This document shows, piece by piece, positions 18,572 through 26,114 of a stretch of DNA of 64,000 nt; within the stretch, counting starts at the first letter, position 1, and the number at the start of each line of letters is the position of its first letter. This stretch comes from Limnovirga soli (GTDB lineage: Bacteria > Bacteroidota > Bacteroidia > Chitinophagales > Chitinophagaceae). The position numbers were made by a program, and so were the translations under genes. The stretch is from contig NZ_WHPF01000002.1 of the NCBI RefSeq assembly GCF_013106755.1, forward strand, positions 186,001 to 250,000, read 5' to 3'. The notes beneath the pieces were generated by a model. It was not told where the DNA came from, searched no databases, and saw only the letters and a program-made list of their open reading frames with translations.

Positions 18572-19654
18572 TTATAAACCAATTAATTGATATGGTATAT
18601 TTAACGATTTAAATGTACCGGATAATCTTTCCTGATGCGTGTCAGTTATAAAGACCTGGCCATTTTCGGTTACACAAACACGGTGCATCAGATTAAACAT
18701 ACGTTGTGCATCCAGCTTTTCAAAAACATCATCCAATAACAGGAGAGGAGCAAAACCTTTTTTGGATTTCAAGTAGCTATATTCTGCCAATTTCAATGCA
18801 AATAATAAGCTTTTACGCTGCCCCTGGGAGGCCATAGTTTTAAATGGCAATTGGTGCATTTGTATTTCAATATCATCCTTGTGTATACCGCTACTGGTTC
18901 TTTGGAGATAAAGATCTTTCTGTTTGTTTTCGGAAAGTATTTCTGTGAAAGCTTTTTGCTGAAGCGGACTTATGTATTCTATACTTATAGCATCATCATC
19001 ATTTGTTATATGTTGATATTCTTTGATAATGAGTGGAATAAAACTGGCCATAAAGGTTTTACGATAATCAAATATTTCGTTGCCAGAAGCAATTAACTGA
19101 TCATCTAAAATGCTCATCAGTGTTTCGTCTAGATAATTTCTTTCAGCGGCTGTTTTTAGCAGGCTATTTCTTTGATCAAGTATTTTTCTGTAGGCAATTA
19201 AATATTGCAGATAATCTGGAAATAATTGTGAAAGAATTGTATCGATAAAATTCCTTCTGGCTTCACTGCCTTCGGTTATAAGTTGAATATCGTCTGGAGC
19301 CACAAATACTACCGGATACTGCCCAATATGGCTGGAGAATTTCTTATATACTTCATCATTGATCTGCAATTCTTTTCGGTTATTTTCACGTAAAATGCAG
19401 ATTACGTTCCTGCTTTCTTCGTGCTTAGTAAAGGAACCTTCAATTCTAAATCCTTTCAATTGTTGAAATGTACTTTGGGTATCTGGCTTTGAGAAATAGC
19501 TTTTTGTAAAACATAAATAGTGAATGGCGTCTAATAAATTGGTTTTACCTGTACCATTGTTACCATAGATACCGATTATTCGTTCATTAAATGTAAATGA
19601 GTTATATAAATAGTTTCTAAACTGTGTAACCGTTATGTTTTGTAAGCTGATCAT
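18572..19654 (-). CDS. recF: DNA replication and repair protein RecF
   Basis: The 360-residue protein has the RecF/SMC-like ATPase features. Walker A is GIYGNNGTGKTNLLDAIHYL near residue 30, the signature is SQGQRKSLLFALKLAE, and Walker B is LLLLDDVFEKLD. The start VTQFRNYLYNSFTFN is the conserved RecF opening ('F-R-N-Y'). RecF loads RecA at gaps in single-stranded DNA together with RecO and RecR. It is not in the classic dnaA-dnaN-recF-gyrB order here; the nearest replication gene is gyrA, same strand, 1.6 kb upstream. Its end is convergent with the CheB-CheR kinase with a 21-bp gap. Confidence 0.97.
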   Translation of the reverse strand: MISLQNITVTQFRNYLYNSFTFNERIIGIYGNNGTGKTNLLDAIHYLCFTKSYFSKPDTQSTFQQLKGFRIEGSFTKHEESRNVICILRENNRKELQINDEVYKKFSSHIGQYPVVFVAPDDIQLITEGSEARRNFIDTILSQLFPDYLQYLIAYRKILDQRNSLLKTAAERNYLDETLMSILDDQLIASGNEIFDYRKTFMASFIPLIIKEYQHITNDDDAISIEYISPLQQKAFTEILSENKQKDLYLQRTSSGIHKDDIEIQMHQLPFKTMASQGQRKSLLFALKLAEYSYLKSKKGFAPLLLLDDVFEKLDAQRMFNLMHRVCVTENGQVFITDTHQERLSGTFKSLNIPYQLIGL

Positions 19655-19699
19655 TAAGTGTGCAAGATATGATACACAAATTTAGAATTGATTTTCTGA

Positions 19700-19736
19700 T
19701 GCCAGAAATGTGGAACCCTGAACCGAGCGTGGCAAG
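19700..19736 (-). repeat. Intergenic modular repeat, solitary core type B (reverse)
   Basis: GTGGAACCCTGAACCGAG and then CGTGGCAAG occupy 19710-19736, preceded by GATGCCAGAAAT. It is a single arm in the gap upstream of recF. The same core recurs at 24304. Confidence 0.8.
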
Positions 19737-19874
19737 CGGAGCCTAATTAATAATGTATTTATGGCTACCTAAATTAAAAGAATATTATTAGCCTATAATT
19801 AACATTATGTTAAGTAGGTATTTAGAAACTCTTTTATTTAAACCCAAGTACCTCATTCCATTCTATATCTAAAT

Positions 19875-19909
19875 AAAAAAACCGTTGCTGTTAAGTCAGC
19901 AACGGTTTT
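19875..19909 (-). terminator. Intrinsic terminator of the gyrA-TPR unit
   Basis: AACCGTTGCTG and CAGCAACGGTT form an 11-bp stem. On the minus strand a T run follows. It lies about 20 bases after the stop of the gene at 19928. Confidence 0.9.
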
Positions 19910-19927
19910 AGAATATAAATAGATTCC

Positions 19928-21232
19928 TTAGTTCTTATATTTATCGTGTTCGCTGTCGTATAATTTGTATTTAGCATCAAATGCATCAAAATCTTTAGGA
20001 TTTACACCTTTACTTTTTTCTCGTTTCCAGGCAAATATATTAGCCAGATAATCTACCGATCTGTTTAAGCTATTACTTTCAGCTTTATTTCTATCTGTTT
20101 TTGCTTTTAAAACAGAGTATCCCTTCTCTAACCACTCGATAGATTTTGCAGCTATTTCTTGTTGTTCTTTAACAATGGCATCACGCTTTGCCTTTAATTC
20201 AGCCGACTGACCAGTATAATTATAAAACCTGTCATCTAAGGTTGTAAAAGTACTATAGTATAATACGCCGGTATTAAAAGCATAAAGTCCTTCTGCATTA
20301 TTTAAATTAAATGCTTTTGCAAAAGCATCAGCAGCAGCCATTTTTAAATTTACTTGCTGTGTGCTATCCAGCGCATTTTGTTGGGCCTTGTCTGGAGATG
20401 CAAATGACTCAGCAAAAGTTACATAATCATCTTCCTTTAATTTACCTGCGGCATCATCTGCTTTATATTTCGCTACAATTTCCATTAAACTGGAATTGGT
20501 AGTTTGATAATTCATAGCAAATTGATTCCACAAGGATAATTGTTTAGGATGCGCTTCTCTTGCAACGGCCAGGTATTTATTAAATTCTGCTTCATTCTTT
20601 TTATCTGTTTCATAATTCAGAATGAATTTATAAATGTCAATATAATCCGCGTCATTAATTTTCCAATCGGCAAGTGCTTTATATCTTTTTACTGCATCAT
20701 CTTGTTTACCTGCATTTTGAGCAGCATAGGCAGTATAGAGAACCACAGTAGTGTCAATGGTATATTTTCCTGTAGCACTTAATCCATTTTTACCTATAAA
20801 TTCACTTACATTCTGGCAAAAGCTAAAACTAGCGTATGCATTATTCCAGTCGCTTGCCTGAAAATAGCTTCTTCCATTATTAAAAGAAATGCCATATAAA
20901 AGGCTAATTGCCCTGGAGCCATCTTCTTTAAGCAATTTCAAATCTGGTTCTTTAGTAACATATACGTCCAAAGCTGCTAAAGCATCGGTTCCTGCAGTAG
21001 TATATTTTTTGGTTAAAGCACTATCTGCATAAATTTCGGCGTAAACTTTAACCTTCCACAAATAGGTTTCAGCTTTGTCTTTTAATTTGCCTTCAGTTAA
21101 TAGTTTATCTACTTCTTTCTTAGCATCGTCAAATTTACCAGTGCTGTAATCGATCACTAATGCATTGTAGTTCTGCGCCTTAGAGAATAAACATACTGCA
21201 GAAAGTAAAATGGCCAGGCATACTTTTTTCAT
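19928..21232 (-). CDS. Secreted TPR-like protein of unknown function
   Basis: I place the start at 21232 because MKKVCLAILLSAVCLFSKAQ is a clear signal peptide; a longer in-frame reading adds 50 residues that only shadow the end of gyrA. This gives 434 residues. The mature protein is mostly helical with repeats of about 35-40 residues that look tetratricopeptide-like. Examples are FDDAKKEVDKLLTEGKLKDKA, NNAYASFSFCQNV and DDAVKRYKALADW. The likely location is periplasm or outer-membrane inner face, probably as an interaction scaffold. It begins 10 bases after the gyrA stop and shares a terminator, so it is co-transcribed with gyrA. Function is not known. Confidence 0.8.
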   Translation of the reverse strand: MKKVCLAILLSAVCLFSKAQNYNALVIDYSTGKFDDAKKEVDKLLTEGKLKDKAETYLWKVKVYAEIYADSALTKKYTTAGTDALAALDVYVTKEPDLKLLKEDGSRAISLLYGISFNNGRSYFQASDWNNAYASFSFCQNVSEFIGKNGLSATGKYTIDTTVVLYTAYAAQNAGKQDDAVKRYKALADWKINDADYIDIYKFILNYETDKKNEAEFNKYLAVAREAHPKQLSLWNQFAMNYQTTNSSLMEIVAKYKADDAAGKLKEDDYVTFAESFASPDKAQQNALDSTQQVNLKMAAADAFAKAFNLNNAEGLYAFNTGVLYYSTFTTLDDRFYNYTGQSAELKAKRDAIVKEQQEIAAKSIEWLEKGYSVLKAKTDRNKAESNSLNRSVDYLANIFAWKREKSKGVNPKDFDAFDAKYKLYDSEHDKYKN

Positions 21233-21242
21233 GATGTGCAAT

Positions 21243-23873
21243 TTATAATTGGTTATTTGTTGGATCTGTAATATCCTGATCATTATTATCTTCAGCAGCG
21301 TCTCCGGCTTCAGTTGAAGAAGTTGTTGTATCAGTACTTTGTGCTTCAATATTACTGTTTTCTTCTGTGTTTTCAGCTTCAATCAGGTCTTCTTCCTGTT
21401 CCTGAATTTTTGATATTGCCGCAATTTCATCCGTTTCATCAAGTCTTATTAGTCTTACACCCTGTGTTGCTCTGCCCGCTTCTTTAATACTGGAAACCGC
21501 AGTTCTAAGGGTAATACCAGATTTGCAGGTAATAATCAGATCTTCTTTGCCATCCACATCCAGTAAGCCAATCAAATTACCTGTCTTATCTGTAACATTA
21601 ATGGTTTTTACTCCTTTTCCTCCCCTGTTGGTAATCCGGTAATCTTCCACCAGGGTTCTTTTGCCATATCCTTTTTCACTAACTACTAATACAGTTTTTT
21701 CAGCATCATCTTTTTTAACACATATCATGCCAATTACTTCATCATTTTCCCCATCAACTTCAATACCCGAAACACCTATGGCACCTCGGCCTGTTGGACG
21801 CACCTTATCTTCAGGGAATCTGATGGCTCTTCCGCTTTTAATGGCCAACATAATCTCGCAATTACCATCTGTCATTCTTGCTTCCAGCAACTCATCCCCT
21901 TCTACAATATTTATGGCATTTACACCATTGGCTCTTGGTCGACTAAATTCTTCCAGCAAGGTTTTTTTGATGGTTCCTTTCTTTGTACATAAGATGATAT
22001 AATGACTATTGATATACTCTTTATCATCTAATTTCTTTACATCTATAATTGCCCTTACTTTATCGTCACCAGGCAATTGAATCAAATTTTGAATGGCACG
22101 ACCCTTACTTTGCTTATCCCCTTCAGGTATTTCATGCACTTTTAACCAGTAGCAACGACCCTGTTGGGTAAAGAACATCATAGAATCGTGGGTAGAAGCT
22201 ACAAATAAATGTTCTACATAATCTTCTTCCCTTGTTTTACTACCAATTGCTCCTCTTCCACCTCTTCTTTGCTGGCGATATTCAGTTGCCGAAGTTCTTT
22301 TAATATACCCTAAATGTGAAATAGTAATGATAACATCTTCTTCTTCAATAAGATCTTCAATACGCATTTCATTGGCCATGTATTGAATTTCAGTTTTCCT
22401 TACATCGCCAAATTTTTCTTTTATTTCCAGTAACTCGGTCTTAATCAACTCATAACGCAAAGGCTCGCTATCAAGCAGTTCCTGTAAATGCGTAATTAGT
22501 TTCATTAATTCATCAAACTCAGCTTTAATTTTATCACGTTCCATTCCGGTAAGGCGCTGCAACCTTAATTCCAGAATGGCTTTGGCTTGTATTTCATCAA
22601 TACCCCAGCCAGCATTTATCAGGCTTTCTTTTGCTATATCAGGGGTTGCTGAATTTCTAATTAATCTAATTACTTCATCCAAATGGTCTAATGCAATAAG
22701 ATAACCTTCTAAAATATGGGCCTTTTCTTTTGCTTTCTTTAACTCAAAAATGGCTCTTCTTGTTACCACTTCCATTCTAAAATCAACAAATTCAACAATT
22801 AAATCCCGCACATTTAAGATACGGGGACGGCCTTTTACTAATGCTACATTGTTGATGCCGTAGCTGGTTTGTAATTCGGTGTATTTATATAATTGGTTAA
22901 CCAATACATTGGCAACACCATCACGCTTAAGGTCAATTACAATTCGGGTACCTTCGCGCTGGTTACTTTCGTTGTTCACATGAGCAATACCTTCAATTAC
23001 CTTATCATTTACCAATTGCCCAATCTTATCTGTTAACATATCGCGGTTAACCTGATAGGGCACCTCGGTAATAATGATTTGTTCTCTACCGCTAGGCTTG
23101 GTATCAATATGGCATTTACCACGTAAAACCACTCTTCCCCTTCCCGTTAGCAAACCTTGTTTAACACCTTCCATCCCAAAAATAATTCCACCTGTAGGGA
23201 AATCCGGTGCTTTTACATACTTTATAAGATCGTCAATTGTTATTTCTTTATCCTCAATATATGCCACACAGCCATCGATAACCTCGCTTAAGTTGTGGGG
23301 CATCATATTAGTTGCCATACCAACAGCAATACCACTACTTCCATTTACCAATAGCTGGGGAATTCTAGTTGGCAAAACTGTAGGTTCTTCCAAAGAATCG
23401 TCAAAATTCAGCTGAAAATCAACGGTTTCTTTTTCAATATCTTCCAACATGGCTTCAGAAAACTTCTGCAGCCTTACCTCCGTATAACGCATGGCTGCCG
23501 GTGGGTCACCATCCTGGTTACCAAAATTACCCTGTCCGTCTACCATTGTATAACGCATATTCCAATCCTGCGCCATACGTACCAGTGTATCGTAAATACT
23601 GGCATCGCCATGCGGGTGATATTTACCCATTACTTCACCAACAATACGGGCCGATTTTTTATAAGCTCTGTTACTGTAGTTTGCTAATTCCCGCATTCCA
23701 AACAATACACGCCTGTGTACTGGTTTAAAGCCGTCTCTAACGTCAGGTAGTGCTCGTCCAACAATTACGCTCATAGAGTAATCTATATAAGCGGTTTTCA
23801 TTTGCTCCTCAATATTTACCTGAATTATCCTATCGTTGTCACTGGTTTGCTCCGGTATTAAATTTTCTTCCAT
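21243..23873 (-). CDS. gyrA: DNA gyrase subunit A
   Basis: The 876-residue protein shows GyrA features. GRALPDVRDGFKPVHRRVLF lies in the breakage-reunion domain, and the catalytic Tyr130 is in AAMRYTE. The GyrA box QRRGGRG appears in the C-terminal DNA-wrapping domain, which distinguishes it from ParC. An acidic Ser/Thr-rich tail of about 50 residues ends the chain. In the quinolone-resistance region the motif is HPHGDASIYD, so the residue matching E. coli Ser83 is Ala91, with Ser92 and Asp95 after it. Gyrase introduces negative supercoils with GyrB, which is not here. The gene leads a two-gene unit with a secreted TPR-like protein. Confidence 0.98.
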   Translation of the reverse strand: MEENLIPEQTSDNDRIIQVNIEEQMKTAYIDYSMSVIVGRALPDVRDGFKPVHRRVLFGMRELANYSNRAYKKSARIVGEVMGKYHPHGDASIYDTLVRMAQDWNMRYTMVDGQGNFGNQDGDPPAAMRYTEVRLQKFSEAMLEDIEKETVDFQLNFDDSLEEPTVLPTRIPQLLVNGSSGIAVGMATNMMPHNLSEVIDGCVAYIEDKEITIDDLIKYVKAPDFPTGGIIFGMEGVKQGLLTGRGRVVLRGKCHIDTKPSGREQIIITEVPYQVNRDMLTDKIGQLVNDKVIEGIAHVNNESNQREGTRIVIDLKRDGVANVLVNQLYKYTELQTSYGINNVALVKGRPRILNVRDLIVEFVDFRMEVVTRRAIFELKKAKEKAHILEGYLIALDHLDEVIRLIRNSATPDIAKESLINAGWGIDEIQAKAILELRLQRLTGMERDKIKAEFDELMKLITHLQELLDSEPLRYELIKTELLEIKEKFGDVRKTEIQYMANEMRIEDLIEEEDVIITISHLGYIKRTSATEYRQQRRGGRGAIGSKTREEDYVEHLFVASTHDSMMFFTQQGRCYWLKVHEIPEGDKQSKGRAIQNLIQLPGDDKVRAIIDVKKLDDKEYINSHYIILCTKKGTIKKTLLEEFSRPRANGVNAINIVEGDELLEARMTDGNCEIMLAIKSGRAIRFPEDKVRPTGRGAIGVSGIEVDGENDEVIGMICVKKDDAEKTVLVVSEKGYGKRTLVEDYRITNRGGKGVKTINVTDKTGNLIGLLDVDGKEDLIITCKSGITLRTAVSSIKEAGRATQGVRLIRLDETDEIAAISKIQEQEEDLIEAENTEENSNIEAQSTDTTTSSTEAGDAAEDNNDQDITDPTNNQL

Positions 23874-24104
23874 AAAATTATTAAATGATCCTCTAATCTC
23901 GTTTTTGGCAAGGGTGGCAAATTTACCTTTTTAGGCTTGAAATACAGCAAAAAACATCTGTTTTTTACAGGCTTTTATCCACAGTGTTAACAAGCTTTTA
24001 TAGGTATTACCCTATTGAGGTTCAAAAGCTTTTAATTATGTATGGAAATGGTTAGATTGATTTAAACAGGGGGCTTTAGGCTGTAGACAATTTATGCTGC
24101 ATTT

Positions 24105-24185
24105 GCCCGGGCTTTACGCTGCAAGTCCTCGCTCACTATCGTTCGCTGTGGGCTTTCCGCTGCAATCCCGCAGCCTGGCAGCAGC
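24105..24185. repeat. GC-rich intergenic islet with direct repeats
   Basis: GGGCTTTACGCTGCAAGTCC (24109-24128) and GGGCTTTCCGCTGCAATCCC (24150-24169) are 17/20 identical direct repeats, 41 bp apart. A third degenerate copy begins at about 24070. The islet is clearly richer in G and C than its surroundings and unrelated to the CTTG-core repeats. I have an unverified impression that similar sequences recur in other Bacteroidota. Confidence 0.6.
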
Positions 24186-24292
24186 TGAATAAATAGGTAG
24201 CTGAATAAAAATGCAAGATATTGGTATTCAATACTATAAGGTCTATATTTTGTTTTTAATAATTAGGTTAAACCCATATGATTGTGTTTTAG

Positions 24293-24330
24293 ATGCCATA
24301 GATGTGGAACCCTGAACCGAGCGTGGCAAG
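24293..24330 (-). repeat. Intergenic modular repeat, solitary core type B (reverse)
   Basis: GTGGAACCCTGAACCGAG and then CGTGGCAAG occupy 24304-24330, with ATGCCATAGAT to the left and CGGCGATTACC to the right. It lies 56 bases past the plsC stop side of the gap. Confidence 0.8.
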
Positions 24331-24386
24331 CGGCGATTACCAAAAGATATACAGCTTGATACATAAAAAATATCTAAAAATTGGAT

Positions 24387-25121
24387 TTAACTATTGGCTG
24401 CATAGTAATTCCACATAATGTTAAATACCTTTTCTTTTAATTCTTTGGCGGTTAAACCATCGCTTTCTACAGGTGGTAAAAAATGCATTTCCATTTTATG
24501 CGGATATAAATAAAATGGTTTGTTGATGGGTAATACTTTTTTGGTATTAAAAAGCAAGGCTGGTATCACGGCTTTGCCAGTATCAATGGCTAGTTTAAAA
24601 GCTCCGTCATAAAAAGGTTTAAGCGGATCATCCGATCTGTTGCGGGTGCCTTCCGGGTAAATGACCATATCAAAACCGCTGGAAAGTACTTTTTTCATTT
24701 TTATATAACTTTCTAAACGGCTTTTGGTGCTTTTTCTATCTACCAGAATGCTGCCAATTATATAAAATACATTTACCAACGGGATGTATGCAAAACTGGT
24801 TTTACCAATGGTTTTGTTTGGCCGGGGCATAAAAGGGGTAGTTAATGGAATATCCATCAGGCTATTATGGTTACATACCACCACAAAATTTCTGTCTTTT
24901 GCAAAATGTTCCGCACCCTTAACTTTTACCGGACTGGCAATCATATAAAGATAAAAAGTCATCCATACCCTTGAAATTTGCCTGTGAAACCTGGCTTTAT
25001 AGGGTTCTTTTAGAATATAACAAATAAGGTAGAAAAGATCTGCAATAATCATTGTGCTTACAAATAACAATAGCCCATATAAAGCCCAAATTCTACCAAA
25101 AATTTCTTTAAATAGTTTCAT
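24387..25121 (-). CDS. plsC: 1-acyl-sn-glycerol-3-phosphate acyltransferase (PlsC family)
   Basis: The 244-residue protein has an N-terminal hydrophobic hairpin (about 10-40) and the four acyltransferase blocks. Block I is VVCNHNSLMDIPL, with the catalytic HxxxxD. GKTSFAYIPLVNVF is block II, VIYPEGTRNRSDD is block III with the EGTR phosphate-binding motif, and VIPALLF is block IV. It transfers an acyl chain to lysophosphatidic acid in the inner membrane to make phosphatidic acid, the lipid precursor. It starts 15 bases after the ung stop on the same strand, so the two are probably co-transcribed, although their functions are unrelated. Confidence 0.93.
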   Translation of the reverse strand: MKLFKEIFGRIWALYGLLLFVSTMIIADLFYLICYILKEPYKARFHRQISRVWMTFYLYMIASPVKVKGAEHFAKDRNFVVVCNHNSLMDIPLTTPFMPRPNKTIGKTSFAYIPLVNVFYIIGSILVDRKSTKSRLESYIKMKKVLSSGFDMVIYPEGTRNRSDDPLKPFYDGAFKLAIDTGKAVIPALLFNTKKVLPINKPFYLYPHKMEMHFLPPVESDGLTAKELKEKVFNIMWNYYAANS

Positions 25122-25136
25122 GTAATACCTGTTTTC

Positions 25137-25811
25137 TTATTGTGGATTCCAATCTATTGGATGTGTACCCTGTTTAATAAGTAATTCATTTGTTTTACTA
25201 AAATGCCTGCAACCAAAAAAGCCATTATGCGCACTTAAAGGCGATGGATGCGCTGCTTTAAGTATAAAATGTTTACTGGCATCTATTAAATATTGCTTTT
25301 CCTGAGCAAATTTGCCCCAAAGTAAAAATATAATCCCTTTTTTATGCTGTGAAATTGCTTTTATAACAGCATCTGTAAATTCAGCCCAACCAATTTTTGC
25401 ATGGCTCATTGGTTCTGATGCCCTTACAGATAAGGATGCATTTAATAAAAACACCCCTTGATTTGCCCATTTGGTCAGATTTCCAACCGGAGATATTGGT
25501 ATGCCGGTATCGGATTGCAGCTCTTTAAAAATGTTTTGTAAAGATGGCGGCAAAGCAATTCCATCCTGAACAGAAAAGGATAATCCATGTGCCTGCCCGG
25601 CACCATGATAGGGATCTTGCCCAAGAATAACTACTTTAATTTTACTAAACGGGGTTTTGTCAAATGCATTAAAAATGAAGTTACCCGGCGGGTAAATAAT
25701 TTTCTTTTGTGCTTTTTCAGTCTTTAAATAATGGGCAATTTGTTTAAAATATGGTTTGGAAAACTCATCAGAAAGTACTTGTTTCCATTCAGATTCTATT
25801 TTTACATCCAT
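25137..25811 (-). CDS. ung: Uracil-DNA glycosylase (family 1)
   Basis: The 224-residue protein has both catalytic motifs of family 1 UDG. These are VVILGQDPYHGAGQAHGLSF, with the water-activating Asp, and AAHPSPLSAHNGFFGCRHFS, with the catalytic His and the DNA-minor-groove loop. A uracil-pocket segment reads GVFLLNASLSVR. The length is typical. It excises uracil from DNA to begin base excision repair. It is the first gene of a short minus-strand unit with plsC and is divergent from tRNA-Arg. Confidence 0.97.
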   Translation of the reverse strand: MDVKIESEWKQVLSDEFSKPYFKQIAHYLKTEKAQKKIIYPPGNFIFNAFDKTPFSKIKVVILGQDPYHGAGQAHGLSFSVQDGIALPPSLQNIFKELQSDTGIPISPVGNLTKWANQGVFLLNASLSVRASEPMSHAKIGWAEFTDAVIKAISQHKKGIIFLLWGKFAQEKQYLIDASKHFILKAAHPSPLSAHNGFFGCRHFSKTNELLIKQGTHPIDWNPQ

Positions 25812-25868
25812 ATTTTTAAAGTTCTGTTTGGGTGCAAACTAATTAAAATTTACATTTGCCGCCTCAGA

Positions 25869-25942
25869 GGCCCGGTAGCTCAGTTGAATAGAGCAACAGC
25901 CTTCTAAGCTGTGGGTCATTGGTTTGAATCCAATCCGGGTCA
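25869..25942 (+). tRNA. tRNA-Arg (anticodon TCT)
   Basis: A 74-nt cloverleaf. The acceptor arms GGCCCGG and CCGGGTC pair with one G-T wobble. The D-arm contains AGCTCAGTTGAATAGAGC. The anticodon stem ACAGC/GCTGT holds the loop CTTCTAA, with TCT at 25903-25905. The T-arm is ATTGG-TTTGAAT-CCAAT. The discriminator is A, and the 3' CCA is not encoded. It reads AGA and AGG arginine codons. Confidence 0.95.
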
Positions 25943-25943
25943 C

Positions 25944-25978
25944 AAAGATAGTCTCCTTATAGAGACTATCTTTTTTTA
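25944..25978 (+). terminator. Intrinsic terminator after tRNA-Arg
   Basis: AAAGATAGTCTC and GAGACTATCTTT form a 12-bp stem followed by Ts. It starts directly after the tRNA 3' end. Confidence 0.9.
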
Positions 25979-26114
25979 TACTATTCTCCGAAGCACTGCG
26001 TTGTATTAACATCCCAATATTATTTGCGTATAAAATGTTGTAGAGATGTTTTAAAATTCATTTACTAAATCATAATGGTTTAAGCATTCTAATTTAATAT
26101 TGCGTAGAGAAACC

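Larger units (their letters stand above)
23874..24386. other. Gene-free region upstream of gyrA with DnaA-box-like site and GC-rich islet
   Basis: TTATCCACA at 23975-23983 matches the DnaA box consensus exactly, about 100 bases upstream of the gyrA start; I see no second box nearby, so it is not an origin. From about 24105 to 24185 the sequence turns GC-rich and contains an imperfect 20-bp direct repeat (see separate entry). A type B repeat core follows at 24304. The remainder is AT-rich with nothing else recognisable. Confidence 0.55.

Noticed and set aside
21233-21382. A 50-residue N-terminal extension of the TPR-like protein
   Set aside because: It overlaps the end of gyrA. The internal Met at 21232 begins a clear signal peptide.
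18572-24000. Chromosome replication origin near recF and gyrA
   Set aside because: There is only one DnaA box, no dnaA or dnaN, and no AT-rich unwinding array. Gene order alone is not enough.
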